Shown: positions 54,359-63,707, counted from the first letter of the stretch. The stretch: 64,000 nt of DNA from Acinetobacter sp. WCHA45 (GCF_002165255.2 NZ_CP028561.1:496001-560000); one strand, 5' to 3'. Numbers and translations: made by a program. Notes: generated from the letters alone by a model not told the origin.

Positions 54359-57235
54359 ATGTATAAAAAAAATAAACAGGGAATTATTATCGTTTTAGTT
54401 GCTTTGACTGTGCTGCTTGCTTGCGCAATTGCATTTCAATGGCATGGAGCGATTGTTGCTGCAACAATTGGATTAACTGTTGTTATTGTGCACGTTATTT
54501 CAGAAATTCATCAGCGCTTACGCCAGCTAGAGCAGGCCGCGCCAAGTTTTTTTGCACAATCAGTGAATATAAATGGGCAAAAAATTATTATTTATGCTGC
54601 GGCACTCGTGGCACTTTTTGCTTACGCCAATACGTGGATGTGGTTAGCTGGCGGTGCATTATTGGTATTCATGCTATGTTTAATCCAAACGATCAGTGCA
54701 TTTCAAACGCGACTGACTCATTTGGAACAATATGCAAATGTAGAGACTGACATAGAGGCTTTAGCTCAGCAAAAGATCAACGCCCAAAATATTGAACAGT
54801 ATCTTGATGAAGCCAAGAAGACAGAAACTCAGACACCAGTTTTTGAACAACATCCTGCGTGGATGAAAGCTGATGATCAGGCGATACCAAATCAAAATAG
54901 TCAGTCACCTGTTGATTTTGAGCATCAAGCAACAACTCAAACAGTATCATGGTGGCAACCTGCACTTGATTGGATGATGCATGGCAATCCAATTTTACGC
55001 GTTGCAGTTGCAATATTAATGGTTGGCGTGGTGTTACTGTTACGCTTTGCTAGCGAGCATTGGCAATTGAGCTTGGGGGTAAAACTGAGTTTTATTGCTG
55101 TTGCTGGTGTTATCACGACCATTGCTGGTTATTTACTGCAAAAGAAAAACCAATTATTTGCTGTAGCTTTACAAGGCGTGGGTTTAGCAGTCGTTTTTTT
55201 GACCTTGATTTTCTCTCATCACTTCGCCGTGATTGCTAGCTTAAGCACAGCGAGTATTTTATTTGTAATTCTATTATTAGCGACGGTCTATCTCAGTTTA
55301 AAACAGCAAGCCTTGTATTTAGCGATGTTAGCTTTGAGCATGGCATATCTTGCACCACTGGTGATTCCACAAAATCATCCTGACGTGATTTTCTTATTTG
55401 GCTATTACTTTGTAATTAATTTAGCTGTTGCTGCGGTTAATTTTATTCAGCCGTGGAAAATTTTGCATCAAATCGCATTTTTTGCCACGATGTTTATCGG
55501 TGGTGCAACGATTGGAATCTATGCAAAAACATATCAGTTTGACACCTTGGATATGATCTTATGGCTGCATATTGCTTTATTTATTTGGTTAAGCATTCGC
55601 TATAGCCAACTAATGTTACTGACACAAACTCAAGATATAAGCATCGATCAGACAGTTCCTCAAAGTCGTCAACGTTTACAGCCTATCTTAGATGTTGGGC
55701 TGATTTTTAGCGTGCCTGTACTGGGCTTCTCACTACATGCCTACCTGATGCATAACTCCACCCAAGCGCTGACCTGGGGGGCAGTTGCCTTGGCAATTGT
55801 CTATATTGCATTAAATCTCTGGATTAAACGGCAGCATCCGCAACTTTCCATCTTGGCAAAAAGTTTCTTTATTCTTGCCGTAGTTTTTGTTGCCCTGATT
55901 TTTCCATTGGCTAAAGGGGCACATTGGACTTCAACGGGTTGGGTGATTCAAGGTACAGCATTAATTGTCTGGGGAGTAACTGAACGTTATCGTTTAAGTC
56001 GTTATGTGGGTGTTGTATTGGTGCTGTTAAGTTCAGTAGCACTCATTTTCCAAATTTGGTCAAATGACCACTTTCCGATACTCAGTACAGTCATCTATGC
56101 AATCGCTCAGTTTATTTCAGCTTACTATTTATTAAATTATCAACAAGTTGAAAAATATTTTAGTGCTCGAATGCTCAGTGGAATTTTTTTAGCATTGGGC
56201 ATGTATGCAGGAGCGATTGCAGGCGTTGAATTGATACAGTGGCAACAACATGGACTGAGCCCATATTTAGCAATAGCAGTTTTATTATTGGCTTCGTTCA
56301 ATCTAGTCGTTCGCTTTACATCAAGATTACAGTGGGGCAATGTACAGCTGATCTTATTGGGGAGTTTATTATTTCTGCTTTATGGTGAAAGTTTTGCAGA
56401 GAATGTTTATGTTCTGTTGCATTGGTCGAGTAAGTTAAATCAAGTCAGCTTTGCGGTTGCTTCGGTTGTATTGGCTCTAATGTTAATCACTTTGAAGAGT
56501 AATACTTCAAAGGAAAGTCTTATTATAGGGTCAAGCTTATTGTGGTTAAGTTTGGCGAGCATTGGTTTGTCGATTTTCCCAATAATGCCATTGATCGGAT
56601 TAGTGATCATTCCAGTGTTATATGGAATATTTTTAATAGTCACTAAAAATACCCAACTTCTACAACAAATATCTGTGCTTAGTTTAAGCCTAGTTTGGTT
56701 AATCCTGATTAGTTTAGATATACATTCTGCTGAACAATATTATTTCTTACCTTTATTAAATCTTACTGATCTTTTCTCTTTATTGATCTTTATCGGACTG
56801 ATCTGGATAGTGTATCGATACAAGCTAAGTGATGAGCATTCAATAGAATGGGGCTTTAAAGTCATCACTATTTTAGTCGGTTTATTGGTGTTGAGCAGCG
56901 TGGTGGTTCGTGCCATGCATCATTATCTGGGTACACCATTGTGGGGGTTGGACATTTGGTCAAATGGTGATGTACAACTCAGTCTGACTTTATTATGGGT
57001 GATTCTGGCATTTATCCTGATGACTTTTTCCAGTCGCCGTCATATTCGCCAAATCTGGTTTGTGGGTGCTGCGTTGTTGGGTATTGTGGTGGCTAAATTA
57101 TTACTGCTGGACTTATCGCAAAGCGGTACATTGACACGCGTGATCTCATTTATTGGTTCGGGTGCGGTGATGCTGGTGATTGCCTATCTTGCACCGTTAC
57201 CACCTGCGCTTGAGGAAAATAAGAAAGAGGGTTAA
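54359..57235 (+). CDS. Large DUF2339-type multi-spanning membrane protein
   Basis: This 958-residue protein has two N-terminal helices, a polar coiled stretch (about 125-190, LEQYANVETDIEALAQQ), then roughly 24 further hydrophobic helices to the C terminus. Landmarks are WWQPALDWMMHGNPILRVAVAILMVGVVLLLRFASEHWQLSLGVKLSFIAVAG near 200 and GKNLPLAKGAHWTSTGWVIQGTALIVWG-like FPLAKGAHWTSTGWVIQGTALIVWGVTERYR near 515, both typical of DUF2339. No catalytic motif is seen. Relatives have no proven function. It ends abutting the mscS gene on the other strand with no terminator between. Confidence 0.85.
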   Translation: MYKKNKQGIIIVLVALTVLLACAIAFQWHGAIVAATIGLTVVIVHVISEIHQRLRQLEQAAPSFFAQSVNINGQKIIIYAAALVALFAYANTWMWLAGGALLVFMLCLIQTISAFQTRLTHLEQYANVETDIEALAQQKINAQNIEQYLDEAKKTETQTPVFEQHPAWMKADDQAIPNQNSQSPVDFEHQATTQTVSWWQPALDWMMHGNPILRVAVAILMVGVVLLLRFASEHWQLSLGVKLSFIAVAGVITTIAGYLLQKKNQLFAVALQGVGLAVVFLTLIFSHHFAVIASLSTASILFVILLLATVYLSLKQQALYLAMLALSMAYLAPLVIPQNHPDVIFLFGYYFVINLAVAAVNFIQPWKILHQIAFFATMFIGGATIGIYAKTYQFDTLDMILWLHIALFIWLSIRYSQLMLLTQTQDISIDQTVPQSRQRLQPILDVGLIFSVPVLGFSLHAYLMHNSTQALTWGAVALAIVYIALNLWIKRQHPQLSILAKSFFILAVVFVALIFPLAKGAHWTSTGWVIQGTALIVWGVTERYRLSRYVGVVLVLLSSVALIFQIWSNDHFPILSTVIYAIAQFISAYYLLNYQQVEKYFSARMLSGIFLALGMYAGAIAGVELIQWQQHGLSPYLAIAVLLLASFNLVVRFTSRLQWGNVQLILLGSLLFLLYGESFAENVYVLLHWSSKLNQVSFAVASVVLALMLITLKSNTSKESLIIGSSLLWLSLASIGLSIFPIMPLIGLVIIPVLYGIFLIVTKNTQLLQQISVLSLSLVWLILISLDIHSAEQYYFLPLLNLTDLFSLLIFIGLIWIVYRYKLSDEHSIEWGFKVITILVGLLVLSSVVVRAMHHYLGTPLWGLDIWSNGDVQLSLTLLWVILAFILMTFSSRRHIRQIWFVGAALLGIVVAKLLLLDLSQSGTLTRVISFIGSGAVMLVIAYLAPLPPALEENKKEG

Positions 57236-58153
57236 TCAACTCTCTTTCTGCTCTTTTTTAAGTTCTTTCTGATGTGCATATTGATCGACTTCATCATCCT
57301 CTAATGGTAAAGGACGATCAATTAAACCCATTTTAGGTACAGGAATCTCAATTTGATTTTCTAAGAAACCATTGCGTACACGTTCTTGCATTTCATCGCG
57401 AACTTTTAATGCATTTTCCTGTCTACACCATACCGCAAACAGAAGTTCAATCGATGACTCCCTAAATGCTGTTACGGTAACGGTTGCTTTCGGATCATCC
57501 ATGACCAAAGGATATTTAGCAGCAACATCTAAAAGTACTTGTCGTACTTTGATAATGTCTTCATGGAAATTGATCGCCAATGTAATTGGAATACGCCGTA
57601 TTGGATATTTTGATAAATTCATGACGGGTGTTCGAATCAATTGTTCGTTTGGTAGGCGAATATACACATTATCCAGCGTGAGCAGTTTCACCGACAACAG
57701 GTCAATTGAAATGACTTGTCCTTCAATCGTTTGTCCGCGAATTAAGGTAATTTGAATCGTATCACCAACTTCAAATGAACCTTCACCGATTAAAAATAAA
57801 CCACTGATCAAGTTGGTTGCCGATGTCTGTGATGCAAAACCCAAAGCAACGGTCAGAATTCCTGCTGCACCCAAGAACACGCTGAGTTTAAATCCAGCCT
57901 CTCTTAAGCTAGTCATAATAAATAACAGGAAAATAAAATAAAAAATCCCTCTACGCCATAGCAAGCGTTGGTGGGCATTAAAACGATTTCCAATTGTACG
58001 AATGAAGGCATTAGATACCAGTCTTGCGATTACAAAACCAATAAACGCTAAAATAATCGCAACAACGATTTCGCTTAAACGTTCGAAGTTAATATTGGTG
58101 AAAATACTGGCGAGACTGCTAGCAACATCCTTTGGAATATTCGAATCAGGCAT
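57236..58153 (-). CDS. Small-conductance mechanosensitive channel, MscS family
   Basis: This 305-residue channel opens under membrane tension to release solutes. Three N-terminal helices (about 25-125) lead to the pore helix FLGAAGILTVALGFASQTSATNLISGLFLIGEGSFEVGDTIQI, which fits the MscS TM3 and beta-domain pattern. The cytoplasmic vestibule (about 150-285) follows, with LLTLDNVYIRLPNEQLIRTPVMNLSKYPIRRIPI. The C terminus is charged (HQKELKKEQKES). It starts nine bases after an unknown gene, with the ribosome site AAGAGG, and is co-transcribed with it. Confidence 0.92.
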   Translation of the reverse strand: MPDSNIPKDVASSLASIFTNINFERLSEIVVAIILAFIGFVIARLVSNAFIRTIGNRFNAHQRLLWRRGIFYFIFLLFIMTSLREAGFKLSVFLGAAGILTVALGFASQTSATNLISGLFLIGEGSFEVGDTIQITLIRGQTIEGQVISIDLLSVKLLTLDNVYIRLPNEQLIRTPVMNLSKYPIRRIPITLAINFHEDIIKVRQVLLDVAAKYPLVMDDPKATVTVTAFRESSIELLFAVWCRQENALKVRDEMQERVRNGFLENQIEIPVPKMGLIDRPLPLEDDEVDQYAHQKELKKEQKES

Positions 58154-58162
58154 AGCAACCTC

Positions 58163-58984
58163 TTAAAAGAATGAATCAAACATATTGAATAATGTACTTC
58201 CAGGCGCACGAGGAGGATGTACATAAATCACTTCACCCGCTTGAGTTGGGGTTCTATTCTCAATCCGAATACGTGCTGGATGATCCATACCTTCATAATA
58301 GACTTTGATTTGTGAAGTCCATAAACGACCTGTACTTTCGCTATAGAACAGAGGAAGCGCAGGGACAGGCACATTCATACGGTCAAAACGCAGTTGATGC
58401 TGACTGGTATTATGAAACTCAATCGGGGTGACAGCACGGAATGCACGCGGTTTGAGCAGATTTAAGTCGGTACGACCATCCACTGAGGTGGCATAACAAA
58501 TTTCACCATGCTGAGGGTCTTTTCCAAACCAGGTATCTTTCGGTTGAATCACAGGAATATCAAATAAAGGCTCAGTCAACCCCTCAACCAGACCTGCAAT
58601 CCATAGTGGGGTACTGATATATAAGGTTCCACGTTGGCCTGCTGGAATATAAATCGGATCAACGGGTTTAATCACCACAGAGCGATCTGCCAAACGGGGC
58701 ATTAAGTGAAACGTACTATGGGTGTTATGGAACATATAACGTTCAATTTTTGCAGGTTGTGGCATTGCAAAAATCGTGTCATTCAAGACATGCCATTGCT
58801 GTTCGTAATCATGTTGAGATTGAGGACGATGATATTCCAAGCGCCATTCTTTAATGCCACGTGTCAGACGAAATAATAATGAACCAAATTGCCAAGCTTT
58901 GGCTTGTTGAATTTCAAATTGTTGTTCGCCCCACCATTTCAATTCGTTGGCATGTGGAGCTTGATATTGATTATTTTGAGACAA
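58163..58984 (-). CDS. DUF432-like protein paired with MscS
   Basis: This 273-residue soluble protein is rich in beta strands, with no signal peptide. It starts at TTG 58984. Segments WQFGSLLFRLTRGIKEWRLEYHRP, IKPVDPIYIPAGQRGTLYISTPLWIAGLVEG and PVIQPKDTWFGKDPQHGEICYATS recall the DUF432 proteins often found beside MscS-type channels; this assignment is from memory and tentative. The operon with mscS suggests that the two proteins act together, perhaps as an accessory of channel gating. The enzyme activity, if any, is unknown. Confidence 0.7.
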   Translation of the reverse strand: MSQNNQYQAPHANELKWWGEQQFEIQQAKAWQFGSLLFRLTRGIKEWRLEYHRPQSQHDYEQQWHVLNDTIFAMPQPAKIERYMFHNTHSTFHLMPRLADRSVVIKPVDPIYIPAGQRGTLYISTPLWIAGLVEGLTEPLFDIPVIQPKDTWFGKDPQHGEICYATSVDGRTDLNLLKPRAFRAVTPIEFHNTSQHQLRFDRMNVPVPALPLFYSESTGRLWTSQIKVYYEGMDHPARIRIENRTPTQAGEVIYVHPPRAPGSTLFNMFDSFF

Positions 58985-59077
58985 GATGCAAAATTCCTGT
59001 GTGAGTATGCTAAACAGACTTCACGCTGTAATCTGCTTAGAGTACACTCACTGTTTTCTTTTATCATTATTTGTGTG

Positions 59078-60568
59078 ATGCAAATACTTAAACAAATACA
59101 AATTCCTTATAGTTTTGCTAAACGACATGGCGTTTTATTACGTTATGAAGGTGATCAAATTTTTATTGTGCGACGTAAGGACACCGCGCGTATTGCTTTG
59201 CAGGAAGCACGTCGAATTTTGGGGAAATCGGCTCACGATCAGTTGTGTACTGATCAAGAGTTCCATGCTCTATTGAGTTCGAGTTATGCAGGGGATACAG
59301 GTGAGTCACAACAGGTTGCGGCAGGTCTAGAAGATCATCCAGATTTATTAAGTTTGGCAGACCAAGTGCCTGAAGCTGAAGACTTGATGGATCAAGAAGA
59401 TGATGCACCAATTGTTCGCTTAATTAATGCCTTATTGTCTGAAGCGATTCGTGTCAGCGCATCTGATATTCATATTGAAGCCTTTGAGAAAAAACTTTCG
59501 GTACGTTTACGTGTCGATGGTCAACTGCGAGAAATTGTACAGCCACGCCGTGAACTTGCGCCATTATTGGTATCACGTATTAAAGTCATGGCGAAACTGG
59601 ATATTGCAGAAAAGCGTATTCCTCAGGATGGTCGTATTTCATTACGTTTAGCGGGACGTGAAGTGGATGTGCGTGTATCGACTTTACCTTCTTCGCATGG
59701 TGAACGAGTGGTCATGCGTTTACTAGACAAGCAAGCTGGGCGTTTAAATATGACTCATCTTGGTTTAATGAAAAATGACTATGAACGTTTAACGCAATTG
59801 GTACATCGCCCACATGGCATTATCTTGGTGACAGGCCCAACAGGTTCGGGTAAAACGACAACCTTATATGCTGCATTGTCTGATCTTAATGATAATACAC
59901 GTAATATTTTGACTGCCGAAGATCCGATTGAATATCAATTGGAAGGGATCGGTCAAACGCAGGTCAATACTAAAGTTGATATGACCTTTGCACGTGCATT
60001 AAAAGCGATGCTACGCCAAGATCCAGATGTGGTAATGGTCGGTGAGATTCGTGATCTTGAAACTGCTGAAATTGCGGTACAAGCATCTTTAACAGGGCAC
60101 TTGGTGTTATCTACGCTGCATACCAATACAGCAATTGGTGCGGTAACACGTTTAAAAGATATGGGGATTGAACCATTCTTGTTGGCAAGTTCTTTGATAG
60201 GTGTTATTGCACAACGTCTTGTTCGAACCTTGTGTCCACATTGTGTGACTTGGCGAAAAGCAGATGATTTTGAGCGACAAGTGTTCCAACATCTCAAAGT
60301 TGATGAATATATGCAGTTACCTGAACCGCATGGTTGTGAAAAATGTTCACATGTTGGCTTTAGCGGACGAACTGCAATTTATGAAATTGTGCCAGTAGAT
60401 GATTCGATGCGCCGTTTGATTCATGGTAATGCAGCTGAGTTTGAATTAGAAAATCATGCGCGTCGCCATGCTGCTTCGATTCGTGATGATGGTTTATTGA
60501 AAGTGTTAGCTGGAAAAACCACGTTAGAAGAAGTATTGCGTGTGACGAATGAAGCTGCAGAAGTGTAA
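59078..60568 (+). CDS. gspE: Type II secretion ATPase GspE
   Basis: This 496-residue secretion ATPase starts at ATG 59078. The N1 domain (1-100) has ARIALQEARRILG-type sequence. The ATPase core has ASDIHIEAFEKKLSVRLRVDGQLREIV, Walker A ILVTGPTGSGKTTTLYAAL near 248-266, the Asp box LTAEDPIEYQLEGIGQTQVN, and Walker B DPDVVMVGEIRDLETAEIAVQASLTGHLVLSTLHTN. The tetracysteine zinc site is CPHC near 387 and CEKC near 421. This fits GspE rather than PilB. No other gsp genes are near, in line with the scattered T2SS loci of Acinetobacter. The frame is open to 58889 but that overlaps the DUF432-like gene. Confidence 0.93.
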   Translation: MQILKQIQIPYSFAKRHGVLLRYEGDQIFIVRRKDTARIALQEARRILGKSAHDQLCTDQEFHALLSSSYAGDTGESQQVAAGLEDHPDLLSLADQVPEAEDLMDQEDDAPIVRLINALLSEAIRVSASDIHIEAFEKKLSVRLRVDGQLREIVQPRRELAPLLVSRIKVMAKLDIAEKRIPQDGRISLRLAGREVDVRVSTLPSSHGERVVMRLLDKQAGRLNMTHLGLMKNDYERLTQLVHRPHGIILVTGPTGSGKTTTLYAALSDLNDNTRNILTAEDPIEYQLEGIGQTQVNTKVDMTFARALKAMLRQDPDVVMVGEIRDLETAEIAVQASLTGHLVLSTLHTNTAIGAVTRLKDMGIEPFLLASSLIGVIAQRLVRTLCPHCVTWRKADDFERQVFQHLKVDEYMQLPEPHGCEKCSHVGFSGRTAIYEIVPVDDSMRRLIHGNAAEFELENHARRHAASIRDDGLLKVLAGKTTLEEVLRVTNEAAEV

Positions 60569-60583
60569 ATACGATATAAGTAA

Positions 60584-60613
60584 AAAAACAGCATGGATCA
60601 CCATGCTGTTTTT
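60584..60613. terminator. Bidirectional terminator, gspE / ohr
   Basis: AAAAACAGCATGG pairs with CCATGCTGTTTTT around ATCA. It lies between converging genes. Confidence 0.93.
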
Positions 60614-60633
60614 CTTTGTAAAATCTGAAATCA

Positions 60634-61068
60634 TTATTCAGTGGTTACGATATTAAAATTCACATCAATATTGCCACGAGTTGCATTTGAATATGGACAA
60701 ACAATGTGTGCAGCAGCAACCAATTGTTCAGCTTCAGCTTGTTCCATACCCATCAGATAGACATTTAAAGTGACTTCGATACCAAAGCCATTTGGAATTG
60801 GACCAATTCCCACTTCACCTTCAACATAAGCATCTTTCGTAATTTTGAATTTATCTCGATTTGCAACAAATTTCATTGCACCTAAGAAACATGCTGAATA
60901 ACCCGCCGCAAAAAGCTGTTCAGGATTGGTCACCTCACCACCAGCACCGCCCATTTCTTTTGGCACACCTAACTGAACATCTAAGACACCGTCTGATGAA
61001 GTTGCACGACCATCACGACCACCTGTAGCTTTTGCTTTTGCACGATAAACGACTTGTTCTAAAGACAT
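60634..61068 (-). CDS. ohr: Organic hydroperoxide resistance protein Ohr
   Basis: This thiol peroxidase reduces organic and lipid hydroperoxides. It has 144 residues from ATG 61068 ([20 protein letters not shown]). The catalytic cysteine is in [15 protein letters not shown] near residue 59. The resolving one is in [17 protein letters not shown] near 124. Upstream in-frame codons to 61113 run into the operator and are unlikely to be used. The gene follows a palindromic operator and lies next to ohrR. Confidence 0.95.
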   Translation of the reverse strand: MSLEQVVYRAKAKATGGRDGRATSSDGVLDVQLGVPKEMGGAGGEVTNPEQLFAAGYSACFLGAMKFVANRDKFKITKDAYVEGEVGIGPIPNGFGIEVTLNVYLMGMEQAEAEQLVAAAHIVCPYSNATRGNIDVNFNIVTTE

Positions 61069-61092
61069 GATTTTTATTCCTGAATAAATATT

Positions 61093-61113
61093 GTGTACAA
61101 TTAAATCGTACAC
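61093..61113. promoter_or_regulatory. OhrR operator upstream of ohr
   Basis: GTGTACAATT and AATCGTACAC are ten-base inverted arms with one mismatch around a central A (61103). The core TACAATT...TCGTA resembles the known OhrR box TACAATT-AATTGTA. It is 25 bases before the ohr ATG, suitable to block transcription. The adjoining 9-mer CACGATATA (61111-61119) recurs on the opposite strand in front of ohrR (61627-61635). Confidence 0.7.
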
Positions 61114-61156
61114 GATATATCTAGGAATGCAAGTTATCGATTTGTAAACTTAGCTT

Positions 61157-61618
61157 CTATTGCGTGAGATGGTGACGTAATGTCGCAAGCTGATCTTTAA
61201 GCTCTGTAAGTGATGTGGTTGAACAGGCCGCTGCTTCTGAAATTTTGGATGGAATATCGACTGCTTGTAATTTTAAAGTATGACCTTGTGGCTTAAGAGA
61301 AATAATAACCTGTCTTTCATCTTCGAGTGAGCGTTTGCGTGAAATTAGTTGTGAGGCTTCAAGCTTTTTTAATAATGGAGTGAGTGTGGAAGATTCTAAG
61401 AATAATCTTTCTCCGATCTCAGACACACTGAGTTGATCCCTTTCCCAAAGCACTAACATTACCAGATATTGAGGGTAAGTTAATCCGAGAGGAGAGAGCA
61501 ATTGACGGTAGACTTGATTTAAGGCAAGGTTGGTTGAGTAAATCAGAAAACAAAGCTGATTATCTAATAGTAATTGCTTATGTTCATCACCCATGCGCTT
61601 CTCAAACAGTATATTCAT
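61157..61618 (-). CDS. ohrR: OhrR, peroxide-sensing MarR-family repressor
   Basis: This 153-residue regulator represses ohr until its reactive cysteine is oxidised by an organic peroxide. The sensor Cys23 is in LLLDNQLCFLIYSTNLA, matching Cys15 of B. subtilis OhrR if translation starts at the second ATG (61594, which has GAGAAG upstream). The winged-helix reads LTYPQYLVMLVLWERDQLSVSEIGERLFLESSTLTPLLKKLEASQLISRKRSLEDERQVIISL. It lies upstream of ohr on the same strand with its own possible operator. Confidence 0.93.
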   Translation of the reverse strand: MNILFEKRMGDEHKQLLLDNQLCFLIYSTNLALNQVYRQLLSPLGLTYPQYLVMLVLWERDQLSVSEIGERLFLESSTLTPLLKKLEASQLISRKRSLEDERQVIISLKPQGHTLKLQAVDIPSKISEAAACSTTSLTELKDQLATLRHHLTQ

Positions 61619-61620
61619 GT

Positions 61621-61638
61621 GATCATTATATCGTGATC
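61621..61638. promoter_or_regulatory. Possible OhrR site upstream of ohrR
   Basis: GATCA (61621-61625) and TGATC (61634-61638) are inverted, and TATATCGTG (61627-61635) is the complement of CACGATATA found at the ohr operator. The two shared words next to both starts suggest autoregulation. The match to the OhrR box is weaker than at ohr. Confidence 0.4.
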
Positions 61639-61674
61639 TGCTTATGATTAGTTACGCAGATTTCATATCAATCA

Positions 61675-62028
61675 TTACCAAAGCTCAGTGATTTTTTTCA
61701 TCAAACGCGCCCTATAACGTGCTGTTGGATTATTAGGGTTATTAAGCGCTTCTTGTGCATAATATTGTTGCCAAGCAACAATCATGTCTAAAGTTGCACC
61801 TTTTTGTTTGATAATAAGCACGTCTTCTCGCTGGATATTATCTAATCTTTGTCTCGCACCTTCAGAACCTGTTCCCCAACCAATCACCCATTGCCCAAAA
61901 GAGTTTAATGATAAATTTTGCGGTGTAGATAAGATACTTTGTGGACTGGCATTGGTTTCAACGATTGCTGCATGAAGTTGTGCAATTGCCCCTATAAAAA
62001 ATAAAAAAATGAAAATTACTTTAAACAT
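61675..62028 (-). CDS. Small exported protein of unknown function
   Basis: This 117-residue protein has a signal peptide (1-20, LHA|A). The mature part has SFGQWVIGWGTGSEGARQRLDNIQREDVLIIKQKGATLDMIVAWQQYYAQEALNNPNNPTARYRARLMKKI. The helix-rich C terminus with NPTARYRARLM is distinctive, but I do not know the family. It lies alone between ohrR and the nitrilase gene and is probably periplasmic. Confidence 0.7.
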   Translation of the reverse strand: MFKVIFIFLFFIGAIAQLHAAIVETNASPQSILSTPQNLSLNSFGQWVIGWGTGSEGARQRLDNIQREDVLIIKQKGATLDMIVAWQQYYAQEALNNPNNPTARYRARLMKKITELW

Positions 62029-62230
62029 AAATCAAACTTAATACGAATGAATTGAGGGTATTACATCATGTATAGAATACGACGATTTGATCTTGTTCTA
62101 CCATGATAAATAAAGCCTATTAAATCATGATCCTACAAAACATACATTTATGAAAATTGACTATAACAGTCAAAGTGATGCCATATGAGGATAAATTGAA
62201 CAAAAGTATGCTTAGATAAAACGATTGTTT

Positions 62231-63055
62231 TTAATAATTGATAAGTTTGCGATGCTGCATTAATGGCATTGCTAGTCGAATATCATTTTGTTCAGCTAGG
62301 TCAAATGAAGATGTAATTAAACCATGTCCTTCAACTGTAATCATTTCTAATAGTTGCCCTCGGCTATTTGTAATCCCTGCATGACCCCAAGTTTGACGCT
62401 GTTCACCATGCCAGCCTTGCTGGGCTGCACCAAGCACATAACATTGGCTATCCATTGCACGTGCTTGTAATAGTAATTGCCAATGAAGTTGCCCTGTAGT
62501 GTAAGTAAATGCAGCAGGCGCGGTTAGAATGTTTGCTCCTTTGGTGCGTAACATCAACGAGAGTTCTGGAAAACGCAGGTCATAACACACCATCAGTCCG
62601 ATATTGCCAAAAGGTGTTTTGGCAACTACAACTTCATCACCAGGTTCAAAGAATCTTGATTCCTGATAACCACCGACAGCATCACTGACCTGAACGTCAA
62701 ATAAATGGATTTTGTCATAACGCGCTTCAGTTTTTTCAGGACTAATGCATAAACTGACGGTTCTAACTCGACCATCATTAATGATTGAACCATCAGGACG
62801 AAACGGGCAAGGGAGGGTACCTGCGATAATCCAGATTTGATAACGATGAGCCAATTGTTCCAATCGTTGTTGGATGCTCTCGAATTGTGCTGCTGTCTCG
62901 CGTTGTTTCCCTGCTGCAAAACAAACAAAATTTTCTGGGAAAACAATAAGCTCAGCAGCTTGAGCCTTACTTTGTTGGATCAATGATTCAATGACGATGA
63001 AATTTGCTTCAATGTCATTTTGAGAGTTCATTTGTGCAACAGAAAGTAAGGTCAT
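62231..63055 (-). CDS. Carbon-nitrogen hydrolase, Nit/omega-amidase-like
   Basis: This 274-residue nitrilase-superfamily amidase has the Glu-Lys-Cys triad: Glu41 in IVFPENF, Lys in YDKIHLFDVQ near 136-145 and Cys in LMVCYDLRFPELS near 170-182. The pattern ENFVCFAAGKQRE and GAAQQGWHGEQRQTWGHAGITNSRGQLL fits the Nit1/Nit2 branch, including omega-amidase and the deaminated-glutathione amidase. The latter repairs a metabolite by-product. It is in the same direction as the STAS gene upstream. Confidence 0.88.
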   Translation of the reverse strand: MTLLSVAQMNSQNDIEANFIVIESLIQQSKAQAAELIVFPENFVCFAAGKQRETAAQFESIQQRLEQLAHRYQIWIIAGTLPCPFRPDGSIINDGRVRTVSLCISPEKTEARYDKIHLFDVQVSDAVGGYQESRFFEPGDEVVVAKTPFGNIGLMVCYDLRFPELSLMLRTKGANILTAPAAFTYTTGQLHWQLLLQARAMDSQCYVLGAAQQGWHGEQRQTWGHAGITNSRGQLLEMITVEGHGLITSSFDLAEQNDIRLAMPLMQHRKLINY

Positions 63056-63083
63056 ACAAGCATCACAATTTAGTTTTCAGCAA

Positions 63084-63605
63084 TTATGCATTTTGTTTTT
63101 GTGAATCAAGAGATAAAAACTCTTGTTCTTTTTGCAATTGCTTTACAAGTGGCTCAAACATATTTTGGTTGTTTTCATTTAAACGCATTAGTGTTTTATG
63201 CGCATCTAACACAGTGTTGAGCATTGCACTATGTGTAACGTGCTCTTCAGTTAATTCTAAAGTGCATACGTTTGGATCGCCGCAATAATTTAAAATCACA
63301 AATACCTGACCTAGCCCCATACTGTTGGCTAAAGTTGTAATATCTGGATTTGTCGAGAGCATAACAGCTTGAATATGATGAACTTGTTTAAGCTTAAGAC
63401 CTAGTTTTGCAAGTACACCCAAGACTGTGCTGTCAATAAATGTAGTTTCAGTTAAATCAACAATTGCACCGACAACATTCTGTTGCTGTTCAATTTTGTT
63501 GAGTAACTTGTCTAAACTTATACAAGAGTGAGCGCGCACTTCGCCAATAAGCTTGAAAATATGCGTTCCGTTCAAACTTGCATATTCAACATGACCTGTT
63601 GACAT
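63084..63605 (-). CDS. gigB: STAS-domain anti-anti-sigma factor, GigB-like
   Basis: This 173-residue protein starts at ATG 63605 (a TTG at 63665 gives 20 more). The STAS domain (about 1-95) has the phospho-site motif DLTETTFIDSTVLGVLAKLG, whose Ser in DST is the residue phosphorylated in SpoIIAA-type proteins. An 80-residue helical C-terminal extension (ending SLDSQKQNA) goes beyond a plain STAS protein. It follows a PP2C-type phosphatase gene. The pair matches GigA-GigB of A. baumannii, described as stress and antibiotic-tolerance regulators. The symbol rests on context and motif, not on alignment. Confidence 0.75.
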   Translation of the reverse strand: MSTGHVEYASLNGTHIFKLIGEVRAHSCISLDKLLNKIEQQQNVVGAIVDLTETTFIDSTVLGVLAKLGLKLKQVHHIQAVMLSTNPDITTLANSMGLGQVFVILNYCGDPNVCTLELTEEHVTHSAMLNTVLDAHKTLMRLNENNQNMFEPLVKQLQKEQEFLSLDSQKQNA

Positions 63606-63707
63606 ATAAATGCCATTTTCAGAGAAAGGATATAAAATTATCCCATAGTGATATTCTAGACACAAGTGGTTGGATGCTGTGATCTAATTAAAATATTGAT
63701 TTTAGAG

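Noticed and set aside
58889..59077. N-terminal extension of gspE
   Set aside because: It would overlap the opposite gene and adds 63 residues not found in GspE; ATG 59078 begins a normal N1 domain.
62157..62173. Small palindrome TTGACT-ATAAC-AGTCAA between the nitrilase and the small exported protein gene
   Set aside because: It is short, 129 bases from the nearest start, and of a length expected by chance in AT-rich DNA.
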